DNA from: Bacillota bacterium
GTDB taxonomy: Bacteria > Bacillota > Clostridia > Acetivibrionales > DTU013
Direction: 5' to 3'
NCBI GenBank assembly: GCA_023439545.1
Contig: JAEXNT010000001.1
Span: 32,563 to 96,562 of the forward strand
DNA length: 64,000 nt
Shown here piece after piece: positions 25,714-34,667 of the stretch (position 1 is the stretch's first letter; each line of letters opens with the position of its first letter). The notes under the pieces are model-generated. The model was not told where the DNA came from. It did no database searches and saw only the letters and a program-made list of their open reading frames with translations. The position numbers and the translations under genes were made by a program.

Positions 25714-28194
25714 ATGAAATCAATTGCCGAAAAATATCCAATTATAGTGGAGAAGATTTTAACCAATCCTCATGAAGGACTGATCATTAGTAACGGTGAC
25801 TTTGCGGCAAACGTTACTTTTTCATCTCACGAAATTATTCTGAATCTGGGCAAAAATGATATCTGGGATTCCAGAATAGACAACGATGCCAAAAATCAAA
25901 CTTTGTCACAGGATGATCTGATTCGGTATGAAAAGGATTATGGCTTTGAATGGCCGGAAAACTGTGATAATGTATTAACGCGGTTTGCAAACTGGGAGGG
26001 AAAGCCGGAAGGTGTCGATGTGGTTTTCGGCTCCCTTGCAGAAGAAAAGGAACGCTGCGGCAAGCTGGTTTTATGGTTCGGCGGTTTCGGCCTCAGAAGA
26101 GCCGGACGTATTCGCATACGTCATTGCGGGTTCAGCAATACGAAAATTCATGCAAAGCTGAATATAATGAACGGTTTATTGGAGTCCACCGTTGATCTGG
26201 GAAGAAGCAAGGTCAATTTCAGCGCCTTTGTCCATAAAGAGCTGAATACACTTGCCATGAAATTATCTGTTGAAGGGGACACTACTGCAATTCAGATATT
26301 TGTGGAAAAGGAACCGGACTATGCGGATCCGACCATGCCCTTGCCGGCAGTATCCTTGCTGACCGATCATAGCGGTACGATAACACAACTGATGCCGGGT
26401 AAATATGATACCCCTGATTTCAATTGGTGTATTGCGTCCTCTTTCCCGGAATCAACTGATAAAGGCTCCGACAATAAAATTCCTGTTCTTGACATGGCCT
26501 ATGCTCTTGCACAGTCTCTCCGGCTGAATAACGGAAATGAAATCACATTGTTTACCGGTATTTCCACAGACCGTGAGAACTATCCGGACACCCGGGAACG
26601 TGCTGTTCGCATGATGGGTGAGAATACGATAGAGCGCTTTAATCGGTTGTTCGCTGACAGTGAGCGGCTCTGGGAGAAATATTGGGAATCCTCCGGCATT
26701 GAAATTGAAGATAAGGAACTTGAGTCGGTTTGGTACAGAAACCTGTATGGCTTTGCCTGTCACTTAAAGCCTGGAGCTCAGGCGCCCTCTCTGTGCGCAA
26801 ATGTTCCCATCGACGACAATGCCGACTTCCATTCCCGCTACACCTGGAACCATAACGTACAGAAATGGTTTGCGGCAGCGCTGCCAGTCAACCATCTGGA
26901 ATGGTATGAGGTATTCGCGGATCTGATCCGTCAGCACATGCCGACGTTTGAATATTTATCCGAAATGATATTCGGACTTAAAGGAGGCGTATACTGCGAT
27001 CTCAGCAGTATTCCCTATGCTCCTCCGCATCGTGCGATTGTGAATAATAAATGGGGACGGGCTTTAAGCCATACCGGTTGGCTTTCTTTGATGCTGTGGC
27101 AGCACTGGGAATATACCCATGATGCAAAATGGCTGGAAGAGAATGCTTATGACTTTATTAAAAAAGCTGCGATATTCTACAGTGAATATTTGAAAAAGTA
27201 CCAGAAAGAAGACGGCGATATTTATCCATCCATGCGCCTGGAAGAACCGGGATGGTGCAAAGGTTTTGTAGGAAATAAGAATCATGTAACCGATATCGTT
27301 ATGTTTAAAAAAGCTTTTGAATGTGCTATCGCCGCATCACAAACGCTTGGTGTGGATGAACAAGCGCGTGAGGACTGGATACAGGCGCTCAAAAAAGTGC
27401 CGGATATCGATTATGGGTGGACGGATGACCATCAGGGCTGGTATGCTTTCTGTAAAGACTGGGATAAATTCGATTCGGTTATTCAGGGAAAACGGCTCTC
27501 AGAATTTGCAGATATGGATTGGCGTCTGGAATATGCCCGTACTAACCGTTGGGGATGCGGCGGATGGTTGGTATATCCGGGTGAATATCTGAACGGAGAT
27601 GAAGAGGGCGGACTTGCTGAAGTAGTACGGGATATGCTGAACAGAACCAGTATATTACGTCCAAAGGGTACTTCAACTCCCGCGCCGCTGCATTCGATTT
27701 CAGCTATGATGCCTTTCATACGCTTGGGAATCAAAGATAAATTTGATGAGATCCGAACCGCTCTGTTGAATCATCGTTTTGACAATGGTTTGTACTCTGC
27801 AGTTTCTTTTGCCGAGGGACAGCTGCCTGTTTGGGTAAGCAACAACTGGAGGATGGTTGAAAATCAGTTCCAGGGCATTATGTGCATAACAGAAATGATG
27901 CTGCAATCACAAGGCAATAAAATCTGGTTATTCCCGTATTGGCCGGAAAGCAGCACGGCAAAATTCGAACGGCTGAGAGCCCGCGGAGGATTCTTTGTAT
28001 CCGCCGAAAAGGATAAAGCCGGCCTTACAGCAGTAAAGGTCGAGAGCGCAGCAGGCGGAAGGTGCTGTATAAAATGGCCGGAGAAGAAGGTTCCGGTCAT
28101 TGAAGAGAATGGCGCCCGCGTTCCCTTTGATCTGAAGGAGCAGGAGCTTGAGTTTGACACGGAAGCCGGAAAAACATATAATATCAAATTCTGA
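25714..28194 (+). CDS. Glycosidase-like protein, probable (alpha/alpha)6-barrel
   Basis: 826 residues from ATG 25714 with AAGGGGG upstream. There is no signal peptide, so it acts in the cytosol on imported substrate. 'ISNGDFAANV...NLGKNDIWDSR' in the N-terminal beta-sandwich and the C-terminal 'IWLFPYWPESS' plus 'LRARGGFFVSAEKDKAG' resemble the layout of GH95-like and related glycoside hydrolases: sandwich, helical barrel, small C-terminal beta-domain. Trp-rich barrel segments such as 'WNHNVQKWFAAALPVNHLEWY' support carbohydrate binding. The exact family and catalytic acid cannot be fixed by eye. It is the first gene of the YesMN-linked operon. Confidence 0.7.
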   Translation: MKSIAEKYPIIVEKILTNPHEGLIISNGDFAANVTFSSHEIILNLGKNDIWDSRIDNDAKNQTLSQDDLIRYEKDYGFEWPENCDNVLTRFANWEGKPEGVDVVFGSLAEEKERCGKLVLWFGGFGLRRAGRIRIRHCGFSNTKIHAKLNIMNGLLESTVDLGRSKVNFSAFVHKELNTLAMKLSVEGDTTAIQIFVEKEPDYADPTMPLPAVSLLTDHSGTITQLMPGKYDTPDFNWCIASSFPESTDKGSDNKIPVLDMAYALAQSLRLNNGNEITLFTGISTDRENYPDTRERAVRMMGENTIERFNRLFADSERLWEKYWESSGIEIEDKELESVWYRNLYGFACHLKPGAQAPSLCANVPIDDNADFHSRYTWNHNVQKWFAAALPVNHLEWYEVFADLIRQHMPTFEYLSEMIFGLKGGVYCDLSSIPYAPPHRAIVNNKWGRALSHTGWLSLMLWQHWEYTHDAKWLEENAYDFIKKAAIFYSEYLKKYQKEDGDIYPSMRLEEPGWCKGFVGNKNHVTDIVMFKKAFECAIAASQTLGVDEQAREDWIQALKKVPDIDYGWTDDHQGWYAFCKDWDKFDSVIQGKRLSEFADMDWRLEYARTNRWGCGGWLVYPGEYLNGDEEGGLAEVVRDMLNRTSILRPKGTSTPAPLHSISAMMPFIRLGIKDKFDEIRTALLNHRFDNGLYSAVSFAEGQLPVWVSNNWRMVENQFQGIMCITEMMLQSQGNKIWLFPYWPESSTAKFERLRARGGFFVSAEKDKAGLTAVKVESAAGGRCCIKWPEKKVPVIEENGARVPFDLKEQELEFDTEAGKTYNIKF

Positions 28195-28214
28195 TTAAGA
28201 AAGGACTGCTAAGG

Positions 28215-28973
28215 ATGAAAATCATAGATGCAGATGTACATCTGGCGCCTATAAGGGAACAAGGGATAGATGCCAGTATCGAAGCCACCATTATGAAAAT
28301 GGACCGGGCAAAAGTGGATCAGGCGCTGGTATGGTTGATCCCGCCTTATTTGAGGTACATTGACGATTCTAATGCCTATATCTACAAAGCGACAAAAAAA
28401 TTCCCCGACCGCTTTCTTGGATTTGGCTGGGCTGATCCGAATCTGGGAGTTGATAAAGCGATCGACTCAGTGAAAAAGTGTGTATATGAATACGGTTTTC
28501 ATGGGGTAAAGCTAAATGGTGCTCAAAACAACTTTTATATTGATAACCCTGACTATTCTCCGGTGATAGAAGAGATCGCCAAAACTAAAAAGGCACTAAC
28601 TCTTCATGTAGGAGCAGATGCATTTGAATTTACTCATCCGTTCCGTGTGAAAAAGATTGCCAAAGAATATCCTGAAATGAAAATACTGGTCGCTCACATG
28701 GGTGGCGTTGGTCATGCGGATGTAACTGATGCAATGATTGAGGTCGCACAGGATTGTCCGAATATTATGCTTATTGGCAGTGCAGTGAGGACGAATGCTT
28801 TGTGGAAGGCGATTGAACAATTGGGTGCAAATAGAATTTGCTTTGGAAGCGATACTCCTTTTGACATCATGCATGCTTGTGTCGGTAAATATAAAGCGCT
28901 TCTGGAAGACTTGCCGATGGAAGATCAGGTAAAAATCATGGGCGGAAATATTTTGAAGACTTTAAGTCTTTGA
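28215..28973 (+). CDS. Amidohydrolase-2 family metal-dependent hydrolase
   Basis: This 252-residue TIM-barrel protein has the family's ordered motifs: 'IIDADVHL' (the usual DxH becomes DADVH), 'GFHGVKLNG', His in 'LTLHVG', 'LVAHMGG', and 'ICFGSDTPF' with the catalytic Asp. Relatives hydrolyse lactones such as 2-pyrone-4,6-dicarboxylate or decarboxylate aromatic acids. Within this sugar operon, a sugar lactone or uronate derivative is the most plausible substrate type, by inference. It follows the glycosidase gene by 20 bp. Confidence 0.85.
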   Translation: MKIIDADVHLAPIREQGIDASIEATIMKMDRAKVDQALVWLIPPYLRYIDDSNAYIYKATKKFPDRFLGFGWADPNLGVDKAIDSVKKCVYEYGFHGVKLNGAQNNFYIDNPDYSPVIEEIAKTKKALTLHVGADAFEFTHPFRVKKIAKEYPEMKILVAHMGGVGHADVTDAMIEVAQDCPNIMLIGSAVRTNALWKAIEQLGANRICFGSDTPFDIMHACVGKYKALLEDLPMEDQVKIMGGNILKTLSL

Positions 28974-29064
28974 AGTAAACATAATTAATAAGTGGAGGTG
29001 AACTAAAAAGGTCGTACTCAGTGTTTACCGGTCTAAGATAATAAAAAGAAAAGGAGAAAGAACT

Positions 29065-30633
29065 ATGACAGGAAAACTCAGTTTAAAACGTGGATTTACT
29101 CGTATTATGGCACTGGCAATCGCAATGTTGATGCTACTGGTTACCGGATGCGGTAATAATGCTGCAACAACCACCGGTTCCGATTCTTCTCAAGTGAGCT
29201 CCGCCGCTTCTGAAAGCACACCGGCAGAAGCAGAACAGAAAGAGCCGGACGAGATTGTTATGGCTTTGTGCGCAGACAATTCCCCGCATACGGCAGACGC
29301 CCCGCTTATTGAGGACGCGATCAATAAACTTACTCTTGACAAGATTAATACAAAAGTATCGCTGCAGCTCTATCCATACTCGAGTTATGACCAGCAAATC
29401 ACATTGATGCTGGCAGGTAATGAACCGCTGGATTTAATTTATGTCAACGGTAACAATTACTCTTCTTATGTAGGTCGTAACCAGCTTATACAGTTGGATG
29501 ATCTGATCGATAAATACGGAACCGGTATCCGCGAAGCACTTGGAGATTATTTGGACGCCACTGCCATCAACGGAAATCTTTATATCGTTCCTACTATCCG
29601 TGACCTGGCGAAATGTTATGCTGTTAACATGCGTAAAGACCTTGTTGACAAGTACAAAATCGACACGGGCGCAATAAAAACCATAAACGACCTGACTCCT
29701 ATTCTGAAAACAGTCAAGGAAGGTGAAGGAAAAGACTTCTATCCTCTCGTAACTGCTGCTTCAGGAAAATCTATCTTAAGCTTCAATGTAAATTATGATC
29801 CTCTGGGAGATCCCATCGGTGTGTTGCTGAATAATGGATTGGATAATACGAAGGTGGTTCTTTACGAAGAAACCGAAGAGTATCGTAATAGCGTCAAATT
29901 GGTTCATGAATGGTATAAGGCCGGATACACCATGAGAGATATTACAACTACACAGGAAGGATACGCATCTTTATTGAAGGCCGGAAAGGGATTTGCCTAT
30001 CTGAATGGCGCCAAGGCCGGATATGCGGAGCAGGCTACCAGAAATGTCGGTTCCCCGATCATTACAGTGCCGCTGACAGACTACATCGCAACAACCGCCA
30101 GCGTAACACAGGTTAACTGGGGTGTATCTGTAACAAGTAAAGCTCCTGAAGCTGCCGTTAAATATCTCAATATGATGTTTTCCGACAAAGATCTTGTAAC
30201 CTTGCTTTGCTGGGGTATTGAAGACAAGCATTATGTAATAGACGATAAGGGTTTTGCTTTCTATCCGGAAGGCGTCGACGGCAACTCCAGCGGATGGACC
30301 CTGAACATGGGCTATGCTATGGGCAACCAGTTCATTGCTCCTTTGTGGAAAGGCGAGCAGCCTGATCTGTGGGAAACGATGAAGAAAGATAACGAAACTG
30401 CCGGCCGTTCCAAGGCGCTTGGATTTACTTTCGACAGTGGAAAAGTAAAAACGGAATTGGCTGCTGTCAACTCTGTGCGTTCTCAGTATAAACTCCTCAT
30501 CGAATGCGGTTTGAGTGACCCGGAAAGTGGAATAATCGAAGAGTATATCGATAAAATGAAGGAAGCCGGCGTCGATAAAATTCTTGCAGAAAAGCAGGCT
30601 CAGTTGGATGCTTGGCTGGCTAAAAAGAATTAA
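29065..30633 (+). CDS. ABC transporter substrate-binding lipoprotein (LipO/LplA-like)
   Basis: 522 residues. Signal peptide with lipobox LVTGC (lipidated Cys 29), then a Ser/Ala/Glu-rich linker and a family-1 solute-binding fold ('LYPYSSYDQQITLMLAGNEPLDLIYVNG'). It captures the oligosaccharide outside the membrane and hands it to the two permeases encoded downstream. No ATPase gene is present; such CUT1 importers in Firmicutes usually share a general MsmX-like ATPase. AAGGAGAAAG precedes the ATG. Confidence 0.93.
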   Translation: MTGKLSLKRGFTRIMALAIAMLMLLVTGCGNNAATTTGSDSSQVSSAASESTPAEAEQKEPDEIVMALCADNSPHTADAPLIEDAINKLTLDKINTKVSLQLYPYSSYDQQITLMLAGNEPLDLIYVNGNNYSSYVGRNQLIQLDDLIDKYGTGIREALGDYLDATAINGNLYIVPTIRDLAKCYAVNMRKDLVDKYKIDTGAIKTINDLTPILKTVKEGEGKDFYPLVTAASGKSILSFNVNYDPLGDPIGVLLNNGLDNTKVVLYEETEEYRNSVKLVHEWYKAGYTMRDITTTQEGYASLLKAGKGFAYLNGAKAGYAEQATRNVGSPIITVPLTDYIATTASVTQVNWGVSVTSKAPEAAVKYLNMMFSDKDLVTLLCWGIEDKHYVIDDKGFAFYPEGVDGNSSGWTLNMGYAMGNQFIAPLWKGEQPDLWETMKKDNETAGRSKALGFTFDSGKVKTELAAVNSVRSQYKLLIECGLSDPESGIIEEYIDKMKEAGVDKILAEKQAQLDAWLAKKN

Positions 30634-30668
30634 TACTCGATACTGATCTTAACCAATCTATATTTGAA

Positions 30669-30717
30669 AACAGTTGATCTGCTGTTTGAGTCATCGCAAA
30701 TCTGCAGATCAACTGTT
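30669..30717 (+). promoter_or_regulatory. Intercistronic 14-bp hairpin between binding protein and permease genes
   Basis: AACAGTTGATCTGC (30669-30682) is exactly complementary to 30704-30717, with a 21-base loop and TTATTT after it. Such stems commonly stabilise or partly terminate the transcript so that the binding protein is made in excess over the permeases. Confidence 0.6.
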
Positions 30718-30738
30718 ATTTCCAAAGGAGTGTTCACT

Positions 30739-31677
30739 ATGCCGGTAAATTCTTCTAAAATCCGAAAGTCCCCAAAAACATTGATGCAAAAGCTGCCGAT
30801 ATATCTAATGATGGTTCCCGGATTAATATATTTATTCTTTAATAATTACATTCCGATTGCCGGCTTGGCCATCGCCTTTAAGGATATTGACTTTCGAAAA
30901 GGCATATTTCAAAGCGATTGGGTTGGTTTAAAGAATTTTGAGTACCTGTTCAAAACCAAAGATGCACTGGTTATTACAAGAAACACTTTATTATACAATG
31001 CTGCATTCATCTTGCTTGGAATTGTGTTCGGAGTTTTAATTGCCCTTTTGCTGAATGAAATCGCCAATAAGCGTCTTTTGAAGTTATATCAGACGACAAT
31101 TCTTTTGCCTCAACTGGTTTCATGGATTATTGTGAGCTATTTTGTATATGCCTTGTTAAGTATCGATAAGGGCATGGTGAATAATGTTATCTTACCGATC
31201 CTGGGAATTAAGGAAATTTCATGGTACACCGAATCTAAATATTGGCCATATATTATCACCATTATGCAAATATGGAAAACGATAGGCTTCAACAGTATTA
31301 TTTATTTAGCGACTATAATCGGTATCAGCAGTGATTACTATGAAGCGGCTACATTGGATGGCGCTTCACGCACTAAGCAAATAATACATATTACGTTGCC
31401 GTTATTGACCCCCACCATTATTACCCTTTTCCTGTTACATGTGGGAAAAATCTTTTATGCGGATTTCGGCTTGTTTTTCCAGGTTCCAATGAATTCCGGA
31501 GCGCTGTTTAGCACAACAAATGTAATTGATACCTACGTATACAGAGCATTGATTCAGCTGGGCGATATCGGCATGTCTGCGGCTGCGGGATTCTATCAAT
31601 CGATCGTTGGTTTTGCTCTGATTATAATTTCGAATCTGATTGTTCGAAAATTCAATAAAGAGAATGCTTTGTTTTAA
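30739..31677 (+). CDS. ABC sugar permease, LplB-like
   Basis: 312 residues from ATG 30739 with AAAGGAG upstream; an in-frame earlier start lies inside the hairpin. Six membrane segments, with the EAA loop 'YYEAATLDGASRTKQIIHIT' that contacts the ATPase. It begins with a typical CUT1 first helix, 'LMMVPGLIYLFFNNYIPI'. It pairs with the permease encoded 72 bp downstream. Confidence 0.93.
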   Translation: MPVNSSKIRKSPKTLMQKLPIYLMMVPGLIYLFFNNYIPIAGLAIAFKDIDFRKGIFQSDWVGLKNFEYLFKTKDALVITRNTLLYNAAFILLGIVFGVLIALLLNEIANKRLLKLYQTTILLPQLVSWIIVSYFVYALLSIDKGMVNNVILPILGIKEISWYTESKYWPYIITIMQIWKTIGFNSIIYLATIIGISSDYYEAATLDGASRTKQIIHITLPLLTPTIITLFLLHVGKIFYADFGLFFQVPMNSGALFSTTNVIDTYVYRALIQLGDIGMSAAAGFYQSIVGFALIIISNLIVRKFNKENALF

Positions 31678-31749
31678 GGTAGTTCTTTAATTTGATCGCA
31701 TATTGTTAACATAAGGTACTTGCCTACGGAAAGAAAGGAAATCTCAGCC

Positions 31750-32646
31750 ATGATATCAAATTCAAAAAGTAAAAAAAGAAATAGTTTAATTGCAGGTATA
31801 ATTCTTTCCATTGCATCTATTAGCTGCATTTTACCCTTCCTTTTACTGATAATTGGTTCTTTTACCGATAACAATACTATTATTAATGAGGGATACAGTT
31901 TTTTCCCGAAAAAGTGGAGTGTAGCTGCCTATGAATATTTGGGAAAAGATTTAAGCACAATGATAAATGCATATATAGTAACTATTTTTACTACAGCATT
32001 CGGAACCGCGTTAGGACTGATCATTTCCTCAATGCTCGCCTATGGTTTGTCGCACAACCGTTTGAAAGGCAGCCGATTGTTAAATTTTTTGGTTCTTTTT
32101 ACGCTTTTGTTTAATGGTGGTCTGGTTCCTACCTATCTGATGTATACGCAGCTTTTTCATATAAAAAATACGATTTGGGCACAAATCTTTCCGACACTGT
32201 TGGTGAACGGTTTCTATGTAATGCTGATGCGGTCCTATTTTAGAACGAACATACCACAGGAGCTTTATGAGGCGGCTCGAATTGACGGAGCAAGCGAGGG
32301 GCGTGTCTTCTTCAAGATTTGTTTGCCTCTTTCCCTTCCCATTTTAGCTACTATCGGCTTAATGCAGGGGTTGTCTTACTGGAATTCATGGACAAACGGA
32401 CTGTACTATTTGACGGAAACCCAATACTATAATATACAAAACATCCTTAATCGTCTGTTGATGGATATCCGTTATCTGCAGTCCGGTTTCTTCGGAGATA
32501 TTGCAAGTGAATTGCTTGCAAACATGCCGTCGGATTCTGTTATTATGGCTATCGCAGTAATAGGTGTGGTGCCAATCCTGTTTATATATCCCTTTTTCCA
32601 GAAATACTACGTCAAGGGTATTACTTTGGGAGGTGTGAAAGGTTAA
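31750..32646 (+). CDS. ABC sugar permease, LplC/YtcP-like
   Basis: 298 residues from ATG 31750 preceded by AAAGGAAA. Six membrane segments and the EAA loop 'LYEAARIDGASEGRVFFKIC'. The C-terminus 'YYVKGITLGGVKG' is the usual ending of this permease family. It forms the heterodimeric channel with the LplB-like protein. Confidence 0.93.
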   Translation: MISNSKSKKRNSLIAGIILSIASISCILPFLLLIIGSFTDNNTIINEGYSFFPKKWSVAAYEYLGKDLSTMINAYIVTIFTTAFGTALGLIISSMLAYGLSHNRLKGSRLLNFLVLFTLLFNGGLVPTYLMYTQLFHIKNTIWAQIFPTLLVNGFYVMLMRSYFRTNIPQELYEAARIDGASEGRVFFKICLPLSLPILATIGLMQGLSYWNSWTNGLYYLTETQYYNIQNILNRLLMDIRYLQSGFFGDIASELLANMPSDSVIMAIAVIGVVPILFIYPFFQKYYVKGITLGGVKG

Positions 32647-32651
32647 CGAAA

Positions 32652-33596
32652 ATGAAAAAACAAAATTTCGAAATTAAGAATGAAAATATCCGCAATAAAT
32701 TTATTGAACTAAAAAAGAACAATCCTGAAAAGCTTAAGAACAGACTTAAGCTGTCATGGAGCAACTGGGGTTTTGGAATGGAAGCTCTGGCAAAGTCCGC
32801 AGCACGCTTGCATCGGGCAGGGATAAAGTACATCGAGCTCCATGGCAACCACTATGGGCCGGACCTGGGATATAAACCCGATGAAACATTGAAAGTGCTT
32901 GCTGACTACGGTATTAAGGTGAGCGGAATCTGCGGAATGTTTTCTACCTATAATGATCTCTCCAGTAATTGTCCTGCGCAAAGACAGGCCGCAGTGGACT
33001 ACATAAAAATGGAGCTTGAATTTGCTGCAAAGGTAGGCGCTGCCTATATGCTGGTTGTACCGGGAGCGGTTGGAAGACCAAAGGCCTATGATAGCACTGA
33101 GTTCGAACGAAGTGTGGAGACTCTTGGCCTGGTAGCCGACCTCTTTGTAAAGTATAATGTAAAGGCTGCAATCGAGCCGATAAGAGCTGCAGAAGTCAGC
33201 TTCATCCATACTTTTGCCGATGCAAGGAAATATATAGCTGCAGTTGATCATCCAGGAGTACGGCATATAAACGGTGACGTTTACCACATGCAGGATGGTG
33301 AATCACATATCGGCGAAGCGATACTTGACGCCGGAGAGCTGCTTGTGAACCTTCATATGGCCGATAGTAACAGGTGCGCTCTGGGAGAGGGTTCTCTTGA
33401 TCTTGATACTATTATTATGGCGTTATACCTTATAGACTACAATAACGGGGACAGGTTTTTCACTCCGGAACCCCTTGGACCGGGGGGAGACCCTTATCCC
33501 GCAATGAACGGAAAGCCTGACAAGACTCTGCTTGAAAACCTCGTAACTCAGACGGTAAGCTACTTCAGAGAAAGGGAAGAGGAACTCTTGGGCTGA
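32652..33596 (+). CDS. Sugar phosphate isomerase/epimerase-like TIM-barrel protein
   Basis: This 314-residue protein belongs to the xylose-isomerase-like AP_endonuc_2 fold ('GIKYIELHGNHYGPDLGY', 'AAIEPIRAAEVSFIHTFADA', 'VRHINGDVYHMQ', 'VNLHMADSNRCALGEGSLD'). The Glu, Asp, His and Glu residues in these segments fit the metal site of D-tagatose/D-psicose 3-epimerase-like enzymes. It is the last gene of the operon and ends 43 bp before a terminator. It probably converts the liberated sugar or keto-sugar for central metabolism. Confidence 0.85.
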   Translation: MKKQNFEIKNENIRNKFIELKKNNPEKLKNRLKLSWSNWGFGMEALAKSAARLHRAGIKYIELHGNHYGPDLGYKPDETLKVLADYGIKVSGICGMFSTYNDLSSNCPAQRQAAVDYIKMELEFAAKVGAAYMLVVPGAVGRPKAYDSTEFERSVETLGLVADLFVKYNVKAAIEPIRAAEVSFIHTFADARKYIAAVDHPGVRHINGDVYHMQDGESHIGEAILDAGELLVNLHMADSNRCALGEGSLDLDTIIMALYLIDYNNGDRFFTPEPLGPGGDPYPAMNGKPDKTLLENLVTQTVSYFREREEELLG

Positions 33597-33639
33597 CATA
33601 ACACCGATCCAGGCCAAATAGGATATGGATAAAGCTCAG

Positions 33640-33674
33640 AAACCGGACGAGAGGAAACTTTCAGTCCGGTTTTT
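33640..33674 (+). terminator. Terminator of the carbohydrate operon
   Basis: Perfect 9-bp stem AAACCGGAC (33640-33648) / GTCCGGTTT (33664-33672) running into TTTTT. It overlaps the stop codon region of the convergent alpha/beta hydrolase gene. Confidence 0.8.
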
Positions 33675-34515
33675 ACAAGGAATTATCCAGTCCCAGAAAT
33701 TGATTGATATCTTCGGCCAACTTCTCCGTATATTCATAAGGGAGCAGGTGCCTGCATTTTTCGTACCTTATCAGTTTTGAATCAGGTATCAGGCTGTGCA
33801 AGTGATGGGAGTTGGCATTAGGTACGGTTCTGTCGTCTGCCCCGTAGATAATTAACGCAGGTATTTTTAGATTTGCCAGCCCGCTGCAAAAGCGGCTTTG
33901 AATTTCTCCTTTCAATCCTGAAAGGCCTATGTTGGAATTGAGAACAGAGAACAATACTCTATAGCTTTCCGTGGTATTGCAAAATCTATCTGCCTCATCA
34001 AGCCATTCCGGAGTCAGGAGTTTACAGTCATATACTGAATTGCGATTAAATGTTTTCAAAATAGAACGGGGAATTTTTATATTTATTCTCTTTAATATAC
34101 CTAACGACCCAAAGCGTATCCCAAGAGGAATTATTACACTGGCACTGTTTACAAGTATCAGACTTTTCACTTTTTCCGGGTGTTTTATCGAAAGATCCAG
34201 GCATATGGCGCCTCCTAATGAATGGCCCACAAATACTGCGCTCTCGATATTGAGCTCTTTCATAAAGCGTATAATGACGTCAGTAAACATATCGATCGAG
34301 TAGTTGATGGCCGGTTTATCGCTGAGTCCATGCCCTATGAGGTCAGGAACAACCACTTTGAAATGCTTTGAAATAATTGATGGAACATCCGCCCAGCCTT
34401 CTATATATCCTCCGATACCATGTATGAACATGACAGTAGTGCTGCCTTCTCCGAGAGCCCTGTATCTAATCCGGTAATTGTTGATCTGAATGTATTTATC
34501 TGTTGTTTTGTACAT
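33673..34515 (-). CDS. Alpha/beta hydrolase
   Basis: 280 residues from the ATG with AGAAGGAG upstream; a longer form starts 23 codons earlier without such a site. Oxyanion loop 'FIHGIGGYIEGW', 'DLIGHGLSDKP', nucleophile elbow GHSLGG, acid in 'IYGADDRTVP' and the final catalytic His in 'KCRHLLP'. It is a complete serine hydrolase of the MhpC/epoxide-hydrolase-like type; the substrate is unknown. It is transcribed towards the carbohydrate operon and divergently from the LuxR regulator. Confidence 0.9.
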   Translation of the reverse strand: MYKTTDKYIQINNYRIRYRALGEGSTTVMFIHGIGGYIEGWADVPSIISKHFKVVVPDLIGHGLSDKPAINYSIDMFTDVIIRFMKELNIESAVFVGHSLGGAICLDLSIKHPEKVKSLILVNSASVIIPLGIRFGSLGILKRINIKIPRSILKTFNRNSVYDCKLLTPEWLDEADRFCNTTESYRVLFSVLNSNIGLSGLKGEIQSRFCSGLANLKIPALIIYGADDRTVPNANSHHLHSLIPDSKLIRYEKCRHLLPYEYTEKLAEDINQFLGLDNSL

Positions 34516-34667
34516 ATTGGCCTGCTCCTTCTGGAAACTAAGCTTATTATAGCATAGAATTCTCTTTTCAATTCTATTCTCCATATTCGAATTGGCTTTT
34601 GTAATGTCTGATTGTATGATAAAATCTATATGCTATTTTGTTGGAATAACTTTCCGGGAGCAAGCCG

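Noticed and set aside
30661..30738. Longer N-terminus for the first permease starting at 30664
   Set aside because: The added codons overlap the perfect 14-bp hairpin, and the ATG at 30739 has an ideal AAAGGAG site.
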